Assembly: GCF_025397995.1 (NCBI RefSeq)
Contig: NZ_CP104550.1
Location: 328,001-392,000, forward strand
Length of the DNA: 64,000 nucleotides
Origin: Methanothermobacter wolfeii
Lineage (GTDB): Archaea; Methanobacteriota; Methanobacteria; Methanobacteriales; Methanothermobacteraceae
Direction: 5' to 3'
A program made the position numbers and the translations under genes. The notes below the pieces were generated by a model, which made no database searches, was not told where the DNA came from, and saw nothing but the letters and a program-made list of their open reading frames with translations. Shown here piece after piece: positions 44,466-55,079 of this stretch (its first letter is position 1; every line of letters begins with the position of its first letter).

Positions 44466-44954
44466 ATGAAGAAGGTTCTTGATGCATCGGCATTCATAAA
44501 CGGTTACATACCCTCTGATAGGGATAATTACACGGTCAACCAGGTTATTGAAGAGATTAAGGACTTTAAATCCAGGATGGTATTTGAAAAAGCCATTGAA
44601 GAGGGTAAATTAAGGATAGAAGAACCAGACCCTGAAAGTATGGAAATGGTCCAGGAGGCGGTGCGGGAATCAGGAGACGTACTGAAGCTTTCAGAGACGG
44701 ATAAAAGGGTCATAGGACTTGCAGTTTCACTCAAAGGGAGGGATGATGTTACTGTAATAACAGATGACTACACGATACAGAACACCCTGAAGCTCCTTGG
44801 AATAAGGTTCAGAAGCGTCCTTACAGAGGGGATAAAGGAGACCTACACCTGGATCAGGACATGCAGGGGATGTAAAAGGGAATACTCCGATGATTACCCC
44901 CATGAAGAATGTGAGGTATGCGGGTCCGGGATAGTCCGGAAAAGAAGAAGATGA
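44466..44954 (+). CDS. nob1: rRNA maturation endonuclease Nob1
   Basis: About 162 residues. PIN domain residues: Asp in VLDASAFING at the N-terminus and DDYTIQN near 100. A C-terminal zinc ribbon has CRGCKREY and CEVCGSG. Nob1 cleaves the 3' end of pre-16S rRNA in late small-subunit assembly. ATG at 44466, with GAGTGAT upstream, is preferred to GTG 44457. A long foldable region precedes it. Confidence 0.9.
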   Translation: MKKVLDASAFINGYIPSDRDNYTVNQVIEEIKDFKSRMVFEKAIEEGKLRIEEPDPESMEMVQEAVRESGDVLKLSETDKRVIGLAVSLKGRDDVTVITDDYTIQNTLKLLGIRFRSVLTEGIKETYTWIRTCRGCKREYSDDYPHEECEVCGSGIVRKRRR

Positions 44955-44966
44955 CGAGGGGATCAT

Positions 44967-46088
44967 ATGAAGATAGGCGTGGTTGTGCACGGACCACAGA
45001 TAGTGGACTCTGGCTATGCAGCGGAACTCATAGAGTTCCTCAAAAAATACGGTGAAGTAAGGGCAAGGCTCGGCGGAACCATGGGCAGAACCGCTGTCTA
45101 CGACGCCCACCTTGAGGACACCATAGACATATCAGAAAAGAGACTACCAAGCGAATCAGCGGACCTCTTCGCAGAGGAGGGCGCTGACCTTGTCGTCCTC
45201 ATGAACTATGGAAAATCCCGTGTGACAGGGCATGGATTCGGATACAAGGTGTTCAGAAGATCAAAGAGGAAACCAGATCTCATCCAGATAGAGAGACCAG
45301 GTGAGGATGATGGAAGCGTTGTACCCTGGACAGAATCCGTGCATGAACTTGCAGGGGAAATTGCCAGGGAACTCCACCTGGAACTCGTAGATCCTGATGA
45401 GATATGCCGTGAACTCTTCCATGACGAACCCTGCAGGGACACGGAGTCCAACGGCACAGAATACCGCAGACTTGTGGGGGTCTCTGAGAATGAGAACATC
45501 TTTGTCAACGGCATCGTTGTAGGGGTTTCAACATCAGATGAGGTCACCCTGGTGGCAGAGGACGGTGTAATCACAGAGATAATCGGGGGCAGGATAAAGG
45601 AGCACGGTGTTGAAAAACTTGGAAGGATAAACCTCAGCGAAGCCGTAGTAAAGACAGGACTCCTCAGGAGGGCGAGTGTAAAACCAAGGAAGGTTAAAAG
45701 GAGGGAAAAAGAAAAGAAAAAATTCAGGGTATCATTCCTGAACCATGCAGCCGAGGACATATACCGGCTTCACAGCTCCGACCTCGTCGTGACCGTTGGC
45801 GATGACACCACCCTTGTAGCCGCGGATATCCTCTACAGATTCGATGTACCCATAATAGGCATCACCGATGGCGACATAGACAGGGTGGTAAGGGAGGGCT
45901 TCAGGTGCCTGGGCTCATTGATAATAGAATTTGAAGGCGGATGGGACGATATAGTCGGTAAGAAAATACATGAGGAACTCTTCAGGGGCAGAGACAGCCT
46001 TGAAACTGAAGATGTGGAAAGTTTTAAAAGGGATCTCCTACAGATTATAGATAATATAGGTGCCAGCTACACTATAAGATCCACCTGA
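44967..46088 (+). CDS. DUF2117-family protein
   Basis: 373 residues. The start [18 protein letters not shown] and the middle region are typical of archaeal DUF2117. The C-terminal part contains a basic stretch ([14 protein letters not shown]) and an alpha/beta domain with [18 protein letters not shown] and GITDGDID. The function is unknown; conservation in methanogens and the nob1 neighbour hint at RNA or translation, which is only inference. GAGGGGATC precedes the ATG. Confidence 0.75.
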   Translation: MKIGVVVHGPQIVDSGYAAELIEFLKKYGEVRARLGGTMGRTAVYDAHLEDTIDISEKRLPSESADLFAEEGADLVVLMNYGKSRVTGHGFGYKVFRRSKRKPDLIQIERPGEDDGSVVPWTESVHELAGEIARELHLELVDPDEICRELFHDEPCRDTESNGTEYRRLVGVSENENIFVNGIVVGVSTSDEVTLVAEDGVITEIIGGRIKEHGVEKLGRINLSEAVVKTGLLRRASVKPRKVKRREKEKKKFRVSFLNHAAEDIYRLHSSDLVVTVGDDTTLVAADILYRFDVPIIGITDGDIDRVVREGFRCLGSLIIEFEGGWDDIVGKKIHEELFRGRDSLETEDVESFKRDLLQIIDNIGASYTIRST

Positions 46089-46110
46089 ATCGATAAAAAG
46101 AGGTGTGGAA

Positions 46111-47118
46111 TTGGATTTAGATTATATCATCCATTCCCTTAAGAATTTTGAGGGTGTAACAAGGAAGCGACCCATAAGGAACATAGTTTCTATTTTAAAC
46201 GACGCATACAATGTTTCAGGCAACACCTACCTTGGATTTGGCGACGACGCATCCGCCATAAGGATTGGTGATGGAAAACTTCTTCTACTTGCAGCCGACG
46301 GGATATGGGGGCGGCTGCTTGAATCGGACCCATACTGGGCCGGCTACTGCTCGGTGCTGGTTAACGTGAATGACATTGCAGCAATGGGGGGTAAACCCAT
46401 AGGGATGGTTAACGTCCTCTCAATAAACAGCAGGGAGACCTGTTACAGTGTAATGGAGGGCATAAGGGACGGTGCAGAGAAGTTCGGGGTTCCGATGGTG
46501 GGGGGACACGTCCACCCCGACACACCCTACGATGCCTTGGATGTTTCAATTGCAGGAATAGCCCCTGAGGATGCCATAATAACAAGCTGTGATGCCCGCC
46601 CCGGCGACAGGGTTATAATAGGGATAGACCTTGATGGAAGGCCACACCCATCCTTCCCCCTAAACTGGGATACAACAACACACAAGACACCGGAGGATGT
46701 GCAGGCCCAGATAGAGATAATGGCCTTGATTGCTGAAAGGGGTCTTGTAACAGCAGGAAAGGATATAAGCAACCCGGGGACCCTGGGGACCCTTGGAATG
46801 CTCCTTGAAGCATCGGAGGTGGGGGCAAGGGTTGAGATGGAATCCATCCCCAGGAACAGTTCAGTGGACTGGGTGGACTGGCTCAGGATGTACCCTGGTT
46901 CAGGTTTTGTACTCACAGCACAGGAGGAAAGGGTGGCTGAATGCATGGAGCTCCTGGAATCCGTGGGAATAGAGGCATCAGATGCGGGTGAAATAATAGG
47001 TGAAAGAAAACTCTATCTAAGATCAGGTGATGAGGAGGGAGTGCTCTTTGACCTTGAAAGGGAGAGGATAATGGGTGTGACTGAAGAAAAATCATGGGGG
47101 AGACCTGATGTTAGTTAA
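46111..47118 (+). CDS. mmp2: Methanogenesis marker protein 2 (AIR synthase-like)
   Basis: About 335 residues with the PurM/AIR synthase fold. Family stretches are [28 protein letters not shown] and [11 protein letters not shown], where acidic residues bind Mg-ATP. Relatives are ThiL, HypE and SelD; this branch is restricted to methanogens and its reaction is unknown. TTG at 46111 lies five bases after GAGGTG, so it is preferred to GTG 46105. The gene heads a tight run of marker genes ending in nifB, and overlaps mmp3 by 11 bases. Confidence 0.88.
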   Translation: MDLDYIIHSLKNFEGVTRKRPIRNIVSILNDAYNVSGNTYLGFGDDASAIRIGDGKLLLLAADGIWGRLLESDPYWAGYCSVLVNVNDIAAMGGKPIGMVNVLSINSRETCYSVMEGIRDGAEKFGVPMVGGHVHPDTPYDALDVSIAGIAPEDAIITSCDARPGDRVIIGIDLDGRPHPSFPLNWDTTTHKTPEDVQAQIEIMALIAERGLVTAGKDISNPGTLGTLGMLLEASEVGARVEMESIPRNSSVDWVDWLRMYPGSGFVLTAQEERVAECMELLESVGIEASDAGEIIGERKLYLRSGDEEGVLFDLERERIMGVTEEKSWGRPDVS

Positions 47119-48646
47119 GGTTAATGGAGTTGAGGTTGAGCTTCCGGATGGATCAACCGTTGAGGATGCAATAAGGGCCACAGATGCACCCCACATGGAG
47201 AGGACCCTTGTAGGGGTAATAAAGGGTACCCAGGAGCTTGAAGAGACCATAGACACCTACAGGATCAGGACAACAGCAGGAAGTGTCCTTATAGAGGTCC
47301 TGCCAGATGAAGCACCCCTACTTGTGGATACCTGGAGACGGATCTACAGAAAACTTGAAAATCTGCGTATAAGATGGACCACCCCATCTGAGGTTTCAAT
47401 GGGCCCCCTGAAGACAGACCTTGAACCAACAAGGAAGGAGTTCAGCTACGATGAAAACGAGGTTGTAATAAGCCTTTCAGGTTTCAGTCCGGATTCAACC
47501 CATATAATACTCTCAAAGGAGGATCACAGGGCAGTCTACGGTGCACCAGATGAAAACAGGGGTGTTTTTGCAAGGATAACCGGTGGAAGAAGAACCCTTG
47601 AAAGATTAACCGATGAAGACGTTATAAAATCCGTGGAACCTGTTGTTAAGAGAAGGAGCATAGTGAAGAGTGCCGCGGTAACCGACCTCCAGACACCCCT
47701 TGAGGACGGTAACCAGTTATTCACCTATGTGAAGGTTAAGGCATCAATGGATTCACCCCAGTCGGTTGAACACTTCTTCACAATGTTGGAGGATGGTAAA
47801 TTAAGGGTTGACTATGAGGCAAACTCCTTTATAGGGTTCTACTCACTACAGGGAATAAAGAAGGACCCTGAAAGGATAGATAAAAGGAAGAGGGGCACGG
47901 TAACGCTCCGAAACACAGGTAGGGGAGCCGGAAGGGTCTACATCTACAGGGAGGACAGGGTTTCAACACCATCCCATAACATAATAGGGAATGTTACAGA
48001 GGGCATGGAACTCGTGGACATAGCCGGTGAAGGGGACAGCATCACCATCCAGAGCGAACCCGGAAGGATAATGACGGTCTCAATGACCCAGAAGGAAGCA
48101 GAGGAATACCTCAGCAGTTACGGTATAGAGCAGGTAAGGGAAGGCCTCATGGACGATGAAGCCATAGTCGTTGCCCAGGACCCAGCATACACCATGGAAA
48201 TACTCAGGGAAGGAAAGGTTAAAACAGTGGGCATAGACCCTGAAAGGATCATTGAGATAGAGATGGATCCACAGGCTCCGAGATCCTCATGGTACTTCAG
48301 GAGGATGACGGGCCTCCTGGACACACCAATAGGATCCATGAAGGTGCACTTCGCCTTCCCCGGGATGAAGGTCGTGATGTTTGAGGGTGAAAAGTCAATG
48401 GCAAAGGGTCTGGTACCTGAAAACACACCTGAAGGCTGCGTGAAGAAGGGGGAGATAGGCATAACAAACATGTCAAGAAGACACATCGGAATGGTTGGTG
48501 TGAGGCTTGAGGACAACGATGAATACGGCCCCACAGGGGAGCCCTTCAACGGCACCAACATAATAGGCAGGATCACAAGGGGCATTAAGAATGTGGAAAA
48601 ATTCAAGGAGGGGGACACGGTTTATGTCAGAGAAAGAAAAAAATGA
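47108..48646 (+). CDS. mmp3: Methanogenesis marker protein 3
   Basis: 512 residues: an N-terminal ThiS/ubiquitin-like domain (residues 1-65, [21 protein letters not shown]), a middle part, and a C-terminal cyclophilin-like barrel ([40 protein letters not shown]). Mmp3 has been found in the ATP-dependent activation complex of methyl-coenzyme M reductase. It is translationally coupled to mmp2 and mmp6 by overlaps. Confidence 0.9.
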   Translation: MLVKVNGVEVELPDGSTVEDAIRATDAPHMERTLVGVIKGTQELEETIDTYRIRTTAGSVLIEVLPDEAPLLVDTWRRIYRKLENLRIRWTTPSEVSMGPLKTDLEPTRKEFSYDENEVVISLSGFSPDSTHIILSKEDHRAVYGAPDENRGVFARITGGRRTLERLTDEDVIKSVEPVVKRRSIVKSAAVTDLQTPLEDGNQLFTYVKVKASMDSPQSVEHFFTMLEDGKLRVDYEANSFIGFYSLQGIKKDPERIDKRKRGTVTLRNTGRGAGRVYIYREDRVSTPSHNIIGNVTEGMELVDIAGEGDSITIQSEPGRIMTVSMTQKEAEEYLSSYGIEQVREGLMDDEAIVVAQDPAYTMEILREGKVKTVGIDPERIIEIEMDPQAPRSSWYFRRMTGLLDTPIGSMKVHFAFPGMKVVMFEGEKSMAKGLVPENTPEGCVKKGEIGITNMSRRHIGMVGVRLEDNDEYGPTGEPFNGTNIIGRITRGIKNVEKFKEGDTVYVRERKK

Positions 48647-49076
48647 TGAAACTTCAACCAGGATGATAATCCTGAGCCCATCTGCAAGTATCAGCTCATC
48701 TGAACTTGTCCAGAAACTGCACCTCCTCGGCCTTCCCCTTACAATAAAATCAACATGCTACGGCGCCCTCATCCATGGAAACACAGAAGACGTTAGGGAA
48801 GCCATTGAAAAAATAAGGAGCATCGACCCGGCCAACATATTCACCAAGGAGAGGGGATTCCCACCAGGGGACCCGAGGAGATGTAGGGGACACAGGGGCG
48901 CTGCCCGTGAAGGATACCACCAGCTTGAGAAGGAATTCAAACTCCTGGGCCATGTAAGCGAAGCCCTAGAAAGACCGGCTGAGGTCACCGTAAAGAGGAA
49001 GGGCAAAGTCCCGGTAGAAGAATTCCGGATGATAGCAGAAGAAAGAAAAAAATCAAAGGAGAATGTTGAGGACTGA
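48624..49076 (+). CDS. mmp6: Methanogenesis marker protein 6
   Basis: 150 residues. A double-psi-like alpha/beta start ([39 protein letters not shown]) and the conserved [26 protein letters not shown] block mark the family. Function is unknown; it is found with mmp3 across methanogens. ATG at 48624 is inside the mmp3 3' end and follows GGAGGGGGA. Confidence 0.88.
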   Translation: MSEKEKNDETSTRMIILSPSASISSSELVQKLHLLGLPLTIKSTCYGALIHGNTEDVREAIEKIRSIDPANIFTKERGFPPGDPRRCRGHRGAAREGYHQLEKEFKLLGHVSEALERPAEVTVKRKGKVPVEEFRMIAEERKKSKENVED

Positions 49077-49080
49077 TAAA

Positions 49081-49452
49081 ATGAAAATAACAGCATCATC
49101 AGGTGGAGATGAACTGAGGGACCTTGGAATGTGCATACATGAACTCGTAAATCGCCTCCCCCTCACAATAAGGAGTAAAAATTCCCCTGGACTCAGAATA
49201 GAGGACGGTAAGGTGGTGGATGACAGCTACACCGGACCAGTCCTTGAAAAGGTCCTTGAATCAGGGGAAATAGCACGTGAGACACCTGAAAGCGGCCCCT
49301 ACAAAGGCACACCAGTGATCGTGGTCCCCCTCAAGGAGAAGGGTGAGGTGATCTGCGCCGTAGGCATAGTGGACGTCACCAAGGGCCTCTTCACAGACAT
49401 GGTTGAAATAGCCAGAAGACCCGAGGATGTTGACAGGGGGGAGTTCTATTGA
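49081..49452 (+). CDS. DUF2111-family protein
   Basis: 123 residues of an alpha/beta regulatory-like fold ([57 protein letters not shown]). DUF2111 is a methanogen family that always travels with the marker genes; its role is unknown. The ATG follows mmp6 by 4 bases, and the stop overlaps the TTG of mmp5. Confidence 0.8.
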   Translation: MKITASSGGDELRDLGMCIHELVNRLPLTIRSKNSPGLRIEDGKVVDDSYTGPVLEKVLESGEIARETPESGPYKGTPVIVVPLKEKGEVICAVGIVDVTKGLFTDMVEIARRPEDVDRGEFY

Positions 49453-49895
49453 AGATAGCCATATTCCCACCAAATTCACTCATACTGGCTGATCTTGTTG
49501 AGAGAAGGGGACATGAGCCCCTGGTGATCCAGAAGGAGATAAAAAAGAAGGTCACCGATCCGGAGATAGATTCACCACCCTTCAACATAACAGAGGAGGA
49601 CCCCATAAAGGGCCTGAAGTACGCCGCCATAGAGGTCCCCTCAGGAGTCAGGGGGAGGATGTCAATCTTCGGACCGCTCATTGAGGAGGCAGACGCAGCC
49701 ATAATAATGGAGGAAGCACCCTTCGGGTTCGGATGCATCGGATGCGCACGGACCAATGAATTATGCGTCTTCCACCTGCGTAAGAAGGGGATACCAACCC
49801 TCGAACTCAAGTATCCCACAACACGTGAGGAGACGATAGAGGTCGTTAACAGGATAAACAAATTCCTTGATGAACTGGAGGCTAAAAATGGTTAA
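49449..49895 (+). CDS. mmp5: Methanogenesis marker protein 5
   Basis: 148 residues. An alpha/beta domain starting [24 protein letters not shown], with a Cys cluster [14 protein letters not shown] near residue 100 that could bind a metal or iron-sulfur cluster. The function is unknown. TTG at 49449 overlaps the previous TGA (TTGA) and follows GGGGGGAG by five bases. It overlaps mmp15 by 8 bases, so the two products may act together. Confidence 0.85.
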   Translation: MKIAIFPPNSLILADLVERRGHEPLVIQKEIKKKVTDPEIDSPPFNITEEDPIKGLKYAAIEVPSGVRGRMSIFGPLIEEADAAIIMEEAPFGFGCIGCARTNELCVFHLRKKGIPTLELKYPTTREETIEVVNRINKFLDELEAKNG

Positions 49896-51126
49896 AATAG
49901 CCCAGATATCATGCGGAACCGACTACAGTGGTGTTCAGAAGGAAATAGAGAAGGCGGCAAGCACCTTCGGCGCCGAGATAGTGATCCCCGAGGCTGACCT
50001 TGATTACATAGACGAGGCCTATGAAAAGTTCGGATTCAACTGCGCCAGTTCAAGCATAAGACTCATGATAGCAAGGGCGATGTCCCTTGTGGAGGGTAAA
50101 ACAGATGCAGACGCGGTCTTCATAGCAACCTGTTTCAGATGCGCTGAGGGGGCCCTTGTCAGGAACGAGATAAGGAGATTCATACAGCAGAACACGAGAC
50201 TGCCCGTCGTAACCTATTCATTCACAGAACGGACAAAGGCCGATGAGCTGTTCATACGAATGGAGGCACTGGCAACAATAGTTGCAAGGAAGAGCATACT
50301 TGCAAGGGAAAAACAGGAGGGCCTGACCCTGGGCATTGACTCGGGTTCAACCACAACCAAGGTGGTCCTCATGGAGGACAATGAGGTTATAGGCACCGGA
50401 TGGGTTCCAACAACGGATGTGCTGGGGTCAGCAGAGAAGGGAATAGAGGAGGCCCTGACAGGAACAGGTTATCAGATGAAGGACCTTGAAGGGATAGGCG
50501 TCACAGGCTACGGGAGGCTCACAATAGGAAAGCACTACAATGCAGACCTCATACAGGAGGAACTCAGTGTTAACTCAAAGGGGGCAGTGTTCCTTGCAGA
50601 CCACCAGAAGGGTGAGGCAACGGTCCTTGACATAGGTGGGATGGACAATAAGGTCATAACGGTCAACGATGGCATACCCGACAACTTCACCATGGGAGGT
50701 ATCTGTGCAGGTGCATCGGGCCGTTTCCTTGAGATAACCGCCAGGAGGCTCGGGGTTGAAATCGATGAACTTGGAAGCCTGGCCATGAAGGGGGACTACA
50801 AGAAGGCCCTCCTTAACAGTTACTGTATAGTATTCGGTATACAGGACCTTGTAACGGCCCTGGCAGCAGGAACATCAAGGGAGGACGCCGCAGCTGCAGC
50901 ATGCCACTCTGTGGCGGAACAGGTCTATGAGCAGCAGCTCCAGGAGATAGACGTGAGGGAACCCCTCATACAGGTTGGAGGAACATCCCTCATAGAGGGC
51001 CTTGTAAGTGCAGTCAGCGAAATCCTCGGCGGGATCGATGTGATAGTACCGCCGTACTCACAGCACATCGGAGCAGTTGGCGCAGCCCTCCTTGTTTCAG
51101 GAATGAGAGGAGCCGGTGAGGGGTAG
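49888..51126 (+). CDS. mmp15: Methanogenesis marker protein 15 (BcrA/BadF-type ASKHA ATPase)
   Basis: About 412 residues. The C-terminal ATPase domain has phosphate-1 [23 protein letters not shown] and [13 protein letters not shown]; the Cys there is the one that, in dimeric activators of 2-hydroxyacyl-CoA dehydratases, bridges a 4Fe-4S cluster. The N-terminal ~130 residues hold more conserved Cys ([22 protein letters not shown]). The family uses ATP hydrolysis to lower electron potential, so reductive activation of a methanogenic enzyme is likely. ATG 49888 follows GGAGG. Confidence 0.88.
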   Translation: MVKIAQISCGTDYSGVQKEIEKAASTFGAEIVIPEADLDYIDEAYEKFGFNCASSSIRLMIARAMSLVEGKTDADAVFIATCFRCAEGALVRNEIRRFIQQNTRLPVVTYSFTERTKADELFIRMEALATIVARKSILAREKQEGLTLGIDSGSTTTKVVLMEDNEVIGTGWVPTTDVLGSAEKGIEEALTGTGYQMKDLEGIGVTGYGRLTIGKHYNADLIQEELSVNSKGAVFLADHQKGEATVLDIGGMDNKVITVNDGIPDNFTMGGICAGASGRFLEITARRLGVEIDELGSLAMKGDYKKALLNSYCIVFGIQDLVTALAAGTSREDAAAAACHSVAEQVYEQQLQEIDVREPLIQVGGTSLIEGLVSAVSEILGGIDVIVPPYSQHIGAVGAALLVSGMRGAGEG

Positions 51127-51129
51127 CAG

Positions 51130-51690
51130 ATGGGAATAAAGGTTGAGTGTTATGACCCCGAGGGTGCTGCGGTCTATGAAATAATCGCCAGACAGGTGCT
51201 CCAGGACCTTCAGCTTGTAAGGTCAGTGGAGGATCTCAGGGTGTGGGCGGATCCAAGGGGACCCGTCTTCATAATAGCGGTTAAAACCCAGAGGGCATCC
51301 GAACCCGTATACCTTGAGGACATGGCTGAACCAGAAACCGATAAAGCCACAGGGGCAATTCACCTGAGAATAAAGGATGAAACATATCTGCCGGAGCTCC
51401 TGGAGAAGTTATGGGAGACACAGGGTCGTGGAAGGGTCCGCCAGCCATCAAGGTTTGAGGTTGTGGTTGAGGATCCTGTATCAGATATAAGCGGCATGAT
51501 AATCCATGACCCCTCCATGAACCTCCGCAAGAAGGTCTACGACGCCATATTCCGGATAATACCTGAGGGATTCCGTGTTATAAGGGACCTCTCAGAGGAT
51601 GGCATAATCGCCATGGTATGCACCGATGAGACAATAAGGGATGAATGGATAATGAAGGCCAGGGAGATAATTAAGGATATGAGAAGCTGA
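51130..51690 (+). CDS. mmp17: Methanogenesis marker protein 17
   Basis: 186 residues, an alpha/beta protein restricted to methanogens (KVECYDPEGAAVYEIIARQVLQDL; NLRKKVYDAIFRIIPEGFRVIRDLSEDG). Mmp17 is reported as a subunit of the methyl-coenzyme M reductase activation complex with Mmp3, Mmp7 and McrC. It starts 3 bases after mmp15 and precedes nifB. Confidence 0.88.
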   Translation: MGIKVECYDPEGAAVYEIIARQVLQDLQLVRSVEDLRVWADPRGPVFIIAVKTQRASEPVYLEDMAEPETDKATGAIHLRIKDETYLPELLEKLWETQGRGRVRQPSRFEVVVEDPVSDISGMIIHDPSMNLRKKVYDAIFRIIPEGFRVIRDLSEDGIIAMVCTDETIRDEWIMKAREIIKDMRS

Positions 51691-51747
51691 ACTTCTCGAA
51701 AAGGTGAAGATTATGATATCAGTAAAACCTATCAGGAGGCACCCCTA

Positions 51748-52617
51748 ATGCCCGCAAATCCGAGACAGACAAGGTTTGCCCATATAACAAAGGCTCACCC
51801 CTGCTTCAATGAAAAAATACATGATAAGGTGGGTAGAATCCACCTGCCAATCGCTCCACGCTGTAACATACACTGCAAATTCTGCACAAGGGACATAAAT
51901 GAGTGTGAAATGCGCCCCGGCGTCGCTGCAAGGGTAATGACGGCTGATGACGCGGTGGAACATGTAAAGAAGGTCAGATCAGAGATGCCAATCAGTGTGA
52001 TTGGGGTTGCCGGGCCAGGTGATGCCCTTGCAAATGAAGAAACCTTCGAGTTCTTCAAGAAGGCCAGCAAGGAGTTCCCCGACCTCCTTAAATGTATGAG
52101 CACGAACGGGCTGCTTTTACCTGACAAGGCAGATGAAATTGCCGAGATGGGGGTTAACACGGTCACGGTAACCGTGAATGCGGTTGACCCTGAAATAGGC
52201 GAGAAGATCTACTCCTTCGTCATCTACGGGGGTAAGGTCTACCGTGGAAGGGAAGCCTTTGAGGTACTCTCAAGGAACCAGCTTGAGGGTATTGAAAAAC
52301 TCGCCGAAAGGGGAGTAATAGTTAAGGTCAACAGCGTCCTCATACCAGGCCTCAACGATGAACACATAGTTGACATTGCAAGGGAGGTTAAAAGGAGGGG
52401 AGCATCCCTCATGAACATAATACCCCTCATACCCATGGGGGAGATGAAGGACTACCCGAGACCCACCTGTGAACAGATTGAAAGGGTCAGGGGAGAGGTT
52501 GAGAAGATAATACCCGTCTTCCGGGCCTGCACACAGTGCCGTGCAGATGCCTATGGAATACCCGGCAAAAAGGGCGCGGACAAACACCTTGACATGACAC
52601 CAGCAAGCCACTACTGA
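51748..52617 (+). CDS. nifB: Radical SAM protein NifB
   Basis: 289 residues, the short methanogen form without the NifX domain. The radical SAM motif is C39-x3-C43-x2-C46 (CNIHCKFC); further cluster ligands are C19 (AHPC) and the C-terminal CTQCRADAYG. NifB fuses two 4Fe-4S units, inserts carbide from SAM and makes the 8Fe-9S-C L-cluster for nitrogenase cofactor. The gene follows mmp17 by 57 bases and no nif gene is near, so a role outside nitrogen fixation is plausible. CAGGAGG precedes the ATG. Confidence 0.95.
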   Translation: MPANPRQTRFAHITKAHPCFNEKIHDKVGRIHLPIAPRCNIHCKFCTRDINECEMRPGVAARVMTADDAVEHVKKVRSEMPISVIGVAGPGDALANEETFEFFKKASKEFPDLLKCMSTNGLLLPDKADEIAEMGVNTVTVTVNAVDPEIGEKIYSFVIYGGKVYRGREAFEVLSRNQLEGIEKLAERGVIVKVNSVLIPGLNDEHIVDIAREVKRRGASLMNIIPLIPMGEMKDYPRPTCEQIERVRGEVEKIIPVFRACTQCRADAYGIPGKKGADKHLDMTPASHY

Positions 52618-52644
52618 TAAATTGAAGCCCCTGGGTGAGTAACG

Positions 52645-53574
52645 GTGAAGACCCTTGAATGGAAGGACGGAAAGCTTGTACTTATAGATCAGAGAAAACT
52701 CCCGGATTCCCTTGAATACTTCGAATGCAGGACGTACAGGGACGTGATATACGCAATAAAGGAGATGGTGGTGAGGGGCGCTCCAGCCATCGGTGTTTCA
52801 GCAGCCTTTGGGGTTGCACTTGCCCACCTGGCAGGAGAAGATACCGCCAGGGCCGCAGATGAGATAAAGGCGTCCCGTCCAACAGCAGTCAACCTGTTCT
52901 GGGCTGTTGACCGTGCCATGAACTCTGAATCCCCCCTTGAGGAGGCCCTAAGGATGTACAGGGAGGATGTGGAGACGAACATGGCAATAGGAAGACACGG
53001 AGCAGGGGTCATTGATGACGGTGACACCATCCTGACACACTGCAATGCAGGTGCACTTGCCTGTGTTGATTACGGGACAGCACTGGGCGTTGTCAGGGCT
53101 GCAAGGGATCAGGGAAAGAATATAACCGTAATATGTGATGAAACACGCCCCGTTGGACAGGGAGCACGTTTAAGTGTCTGGGAGATGCAGCAGGAGGGCA
53201 TACCCGTCAGGCTCATTGCTGATGTCGCTGCAGGGTACCTCATGCAGACAGGAAGGATAGACAAGGTCATAATAGGTGCTGATCGTGTTGCCACCGGCGG
53301 GGTGGCGAATAAAATAGGATCCCTGATGGTCGCCCTTGCAGCAAAACGCTTCGAGGTTCCTTTCTATGTTGCAGCACCCCTCAGCACCTTTGACAGGGAA
53401 AATTCCATCTACGATGTTGAGATAGAGGAGAGGGATCCCTCAGAGGTCCTGTATTATGGCGGCTGCAGGATCGCGCCACAGGGCACCAGGGCCATCAACC
53501 CGGCCTTTGACATAGTCCCATCAGACCTCATAACCGGGATAATAACAGAGAATGGTATTATTGATCCATTATAG
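52645..53574 (+). CDS. mtnA: S-methyl-5-thioribose-1-phosphate isomerase (eIF2B-like)
   Basis: 309 residues. MtnA features are VVRGAPAIGVSAAFG, the catalytic Cys in ILTHCNAGALA, RPVGQGARLSVWEMQ and the Asp in IIGADRVATGGVANKIGS. It isomerises MTR-1-P (or related pentose 1-phosphates) in methylthioadenosine salvage, needed because radical SAM enzymes such as NifB consume SAM. GTG start at 52645. It follows nifB by 27 bases and may belong to the same transcript. Confidence 0.9.
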   Translation: MKTLEWKDGKLVLIDQRKLPDSLEYFECRTYRDVIYAIKEMVVRGAPAIGVSAAFGVALAHLAGEDTARAADEIKASRPTAVNLFWAVDRAMNSESPLEEALRMYREDVETNMAIGRHGAGVIDDGDTILTHCNAGALACVDYGTALGVVRAARDQGKNITVICDETRPVGQGARLSVWEMQQEGIPVRLIADVAAGYLMQTGRIDKVIIGADRVATGGVANKIGSLMVALAAKRFEVPFYVAAPLSTFDRENSIYDVEIEERDPSEVLYYGGCRIAPQGTRAINPAFDIVPSDLITGIITENGIIDPL

Positions 53575-53600
53575 TGGTCTTTCTCTTCTTTATTTGCATC

Positions 53601-53668
53601 AATTCCCTGTGTTGGGGTTTTATTTCTCCATCTTTTAATTAATCCCTGTATGGTGTTTTCATTTCTCA
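53601..53668. repeat. Imperfect tandem repeat between mtnA and trm5
   Basis: AATTCCCTGTGTTGGGGTTTTATTTCTCC at 53601 resembles the segment at 53640-53668, 39 bases later. In addition GCATCAATTCCC occurs in both the spacer (near 53595) and the trm5 3' end (near 53684). Confidence 0.6.
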
Positions 53669-54681
53669 GTTTTCTTTATTCTGGCATCAATTCCCATATG
53701 CCATACCCCCGGGCTTCTTGACTTCACCCTTCTTTTATCAATAAATTCCACACTGAAGGGTTCAGCGGCCTTACTGAGACGCTTCATGGGAGTTTCAAAG
53801 TCCCGTGCGAATTCATAGTAATGTATTATCCCGCCATCCTTCACAGCCCTCACGGCATCATCAAGGAACTCGCAGGCCGTCCCGGGGAGGTTCATGATAA
53901 CGTGGTCTGCGAAGGACTCCCTTCCCCTCAGGAACTCCCTGACGTCACCCTCAATGGCAACTATACGGTCCCCTCCGGGGTTGATCTCCGCGTTCTTTCT
54001 GATGTAATGGACCGCGTCAGGGTTTATGTCTACAGCATACACCTTTGAGGCCCTTCCGTGCCTTGTAATGGCAACGGCAAAGGGCCCCGCCCCTGCAAAC
54101 ATGTCAAGGACAACTTCACCATCCCTGACCTGACCCGCCACAATCTCCCTTTCATTGGCCAGCCTGGGACTGAAATAAACCTTCTTGACATCAACAAGGA
54201 TCCTGCTACCGTACTCCCTGTGGACAGTCTCGGATACAGGCTCCCCTGCGATGAGCTCAAGTTCCCTTGTCCTCACAACGCCGCTTACACTCCCCCTCTT
54301 CATGTAAACGGCCCTTCTCCCTGTGAACTCAAGCACGGCCTCCCCGATTCTGAACCTGTAATCCTCAAGTTCATAGGGTATCTCAACGATCACAACATCC
54401 CCTATGATATCAAAGGACCTCCTTATGGATTCAAGGAGTTCAGCTGGAATTTCATCCCTGAGTATGTCAATAAAACTCCTCGGCGACCTTTTACTTTCAT
54501 CAAAGGAATCATCTATGACTGTCACACCATCAATTTCAGGGACATCGGCATCTTCCAGGATGGGTATGTAGACGTGTTCATCATCCCTCCTGATCCTGTA
54601 GTCCCGGTTAATCACCGATGATTCAACAAGAAGCTTTATTATTTCATTGGCCATCTTCTTCGGAACCTTCAATCCCTTCAT
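53659..54681 (-). CDS. trm5: tRNA (guanine37-N1)-methyltransferase Trm5
   Basis: About 340 residues. An N-terminal D1 domain ([15 protein letters not shown]), a middle D2 domain and a C-terminal Rossmann methyltransferase with [16 protein letters not shown] (SAM site) and the [14 protein letters not shown] motif. Trm5 makes m1G37, which prevents frameshifts, in the cytoplasm. ATG 54681 gives the usual N-terminus; the frame stays open to GTG 54729. A foldable region lies upstream. Confidence 0.9.
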   Translation of the reverse strand: MKGLKVPKKMANEIIKLLVESSVINRDYRIRRDDEHVYIPILEDADVPEIDGVTVIDDSFDESKRSPRSFIDILRDEIPAELLESIRRSFDIIGDVVIVEIPYELEDYRFRIGEAVLEFTGRRAVYMKRGSVSGVVRTRELELIAGEPVSETVHREYGSRILVDVKKVYFSPRLANEREIVAGQVRDGEVVLDMFAGAGPFAVAITRHGRASKVYAVDINPDAVHYIRKNAEINPGGDRIVAIEGDVREFLRGRESFADHVIMNLPGTACEFLDDAVRAVKDGGIIHYYEFARDFETPMKRLSKAAEPFSVEFIDKRRVKSRSPGVWHMGIDARIKKTEK

Positions 54682-54729
54682 AATGAGAACTTCCCTCTCG
54701 CTTATTGCCTCTAATTTCGGTATGATCAC

Positions 54730-55079
54730 GGGAAAACCATGGCTTTCTGGCCCCCATGAATCTTCCCGCAGCCCCTTTAACCCCCTGTTTAACTTAAGGG
54801 GGGGCTGATGCTGTCTGTCTGCTGATATTCACCATCTGCAGGAACTGCAGGGGACCTTTTTGGGTTCAGTGTTTTCCCATACTCCCGGTGCTGTAAGTAT
54901 GGAAAGGCTGTAAAATTACCTGAGGTTCAGTGTTCTCCATACCCGCCCGGTTACTGCAAGGATAATATATCAGTACATTTACTATTATAACTGATGTAAA
55001 AATTTTCGGCTCCCCCTTGGAAGGAGATCTGCCGCTGTTTGGGTTAAATTTACTTACACCATCATGAGAGGTCTTATAT
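54730..55079. other. Gene-free region between trm5 and dphB
   Basis: About 350 bases without a gene. CAGCCCC (54769) can pair with GGGGCTG (54801) as a G/C-rich hairpin. GGTTCAGTGTT plus diverged flanks is repeated at 54863 and 54924 (61 bases apart). ATCAGT...ACTGAT at 54969-54995 is an inverted repeat next to the expected dphB promoter. Confidence 0.6.

Noticed and set aside
45206-45760. 184-codon frame opposite the DUF2117 gene
   Set aside because: Ser/Pro-rich composition typical of an antisense shadow; the plus-strand gene is convincing.
54769-54807. Terminator hairpin CAGCCCC/GGGGCTG
   Set aside because: It lies upstream of trm5 and dphB rather than at a gene end, and no T run follows.
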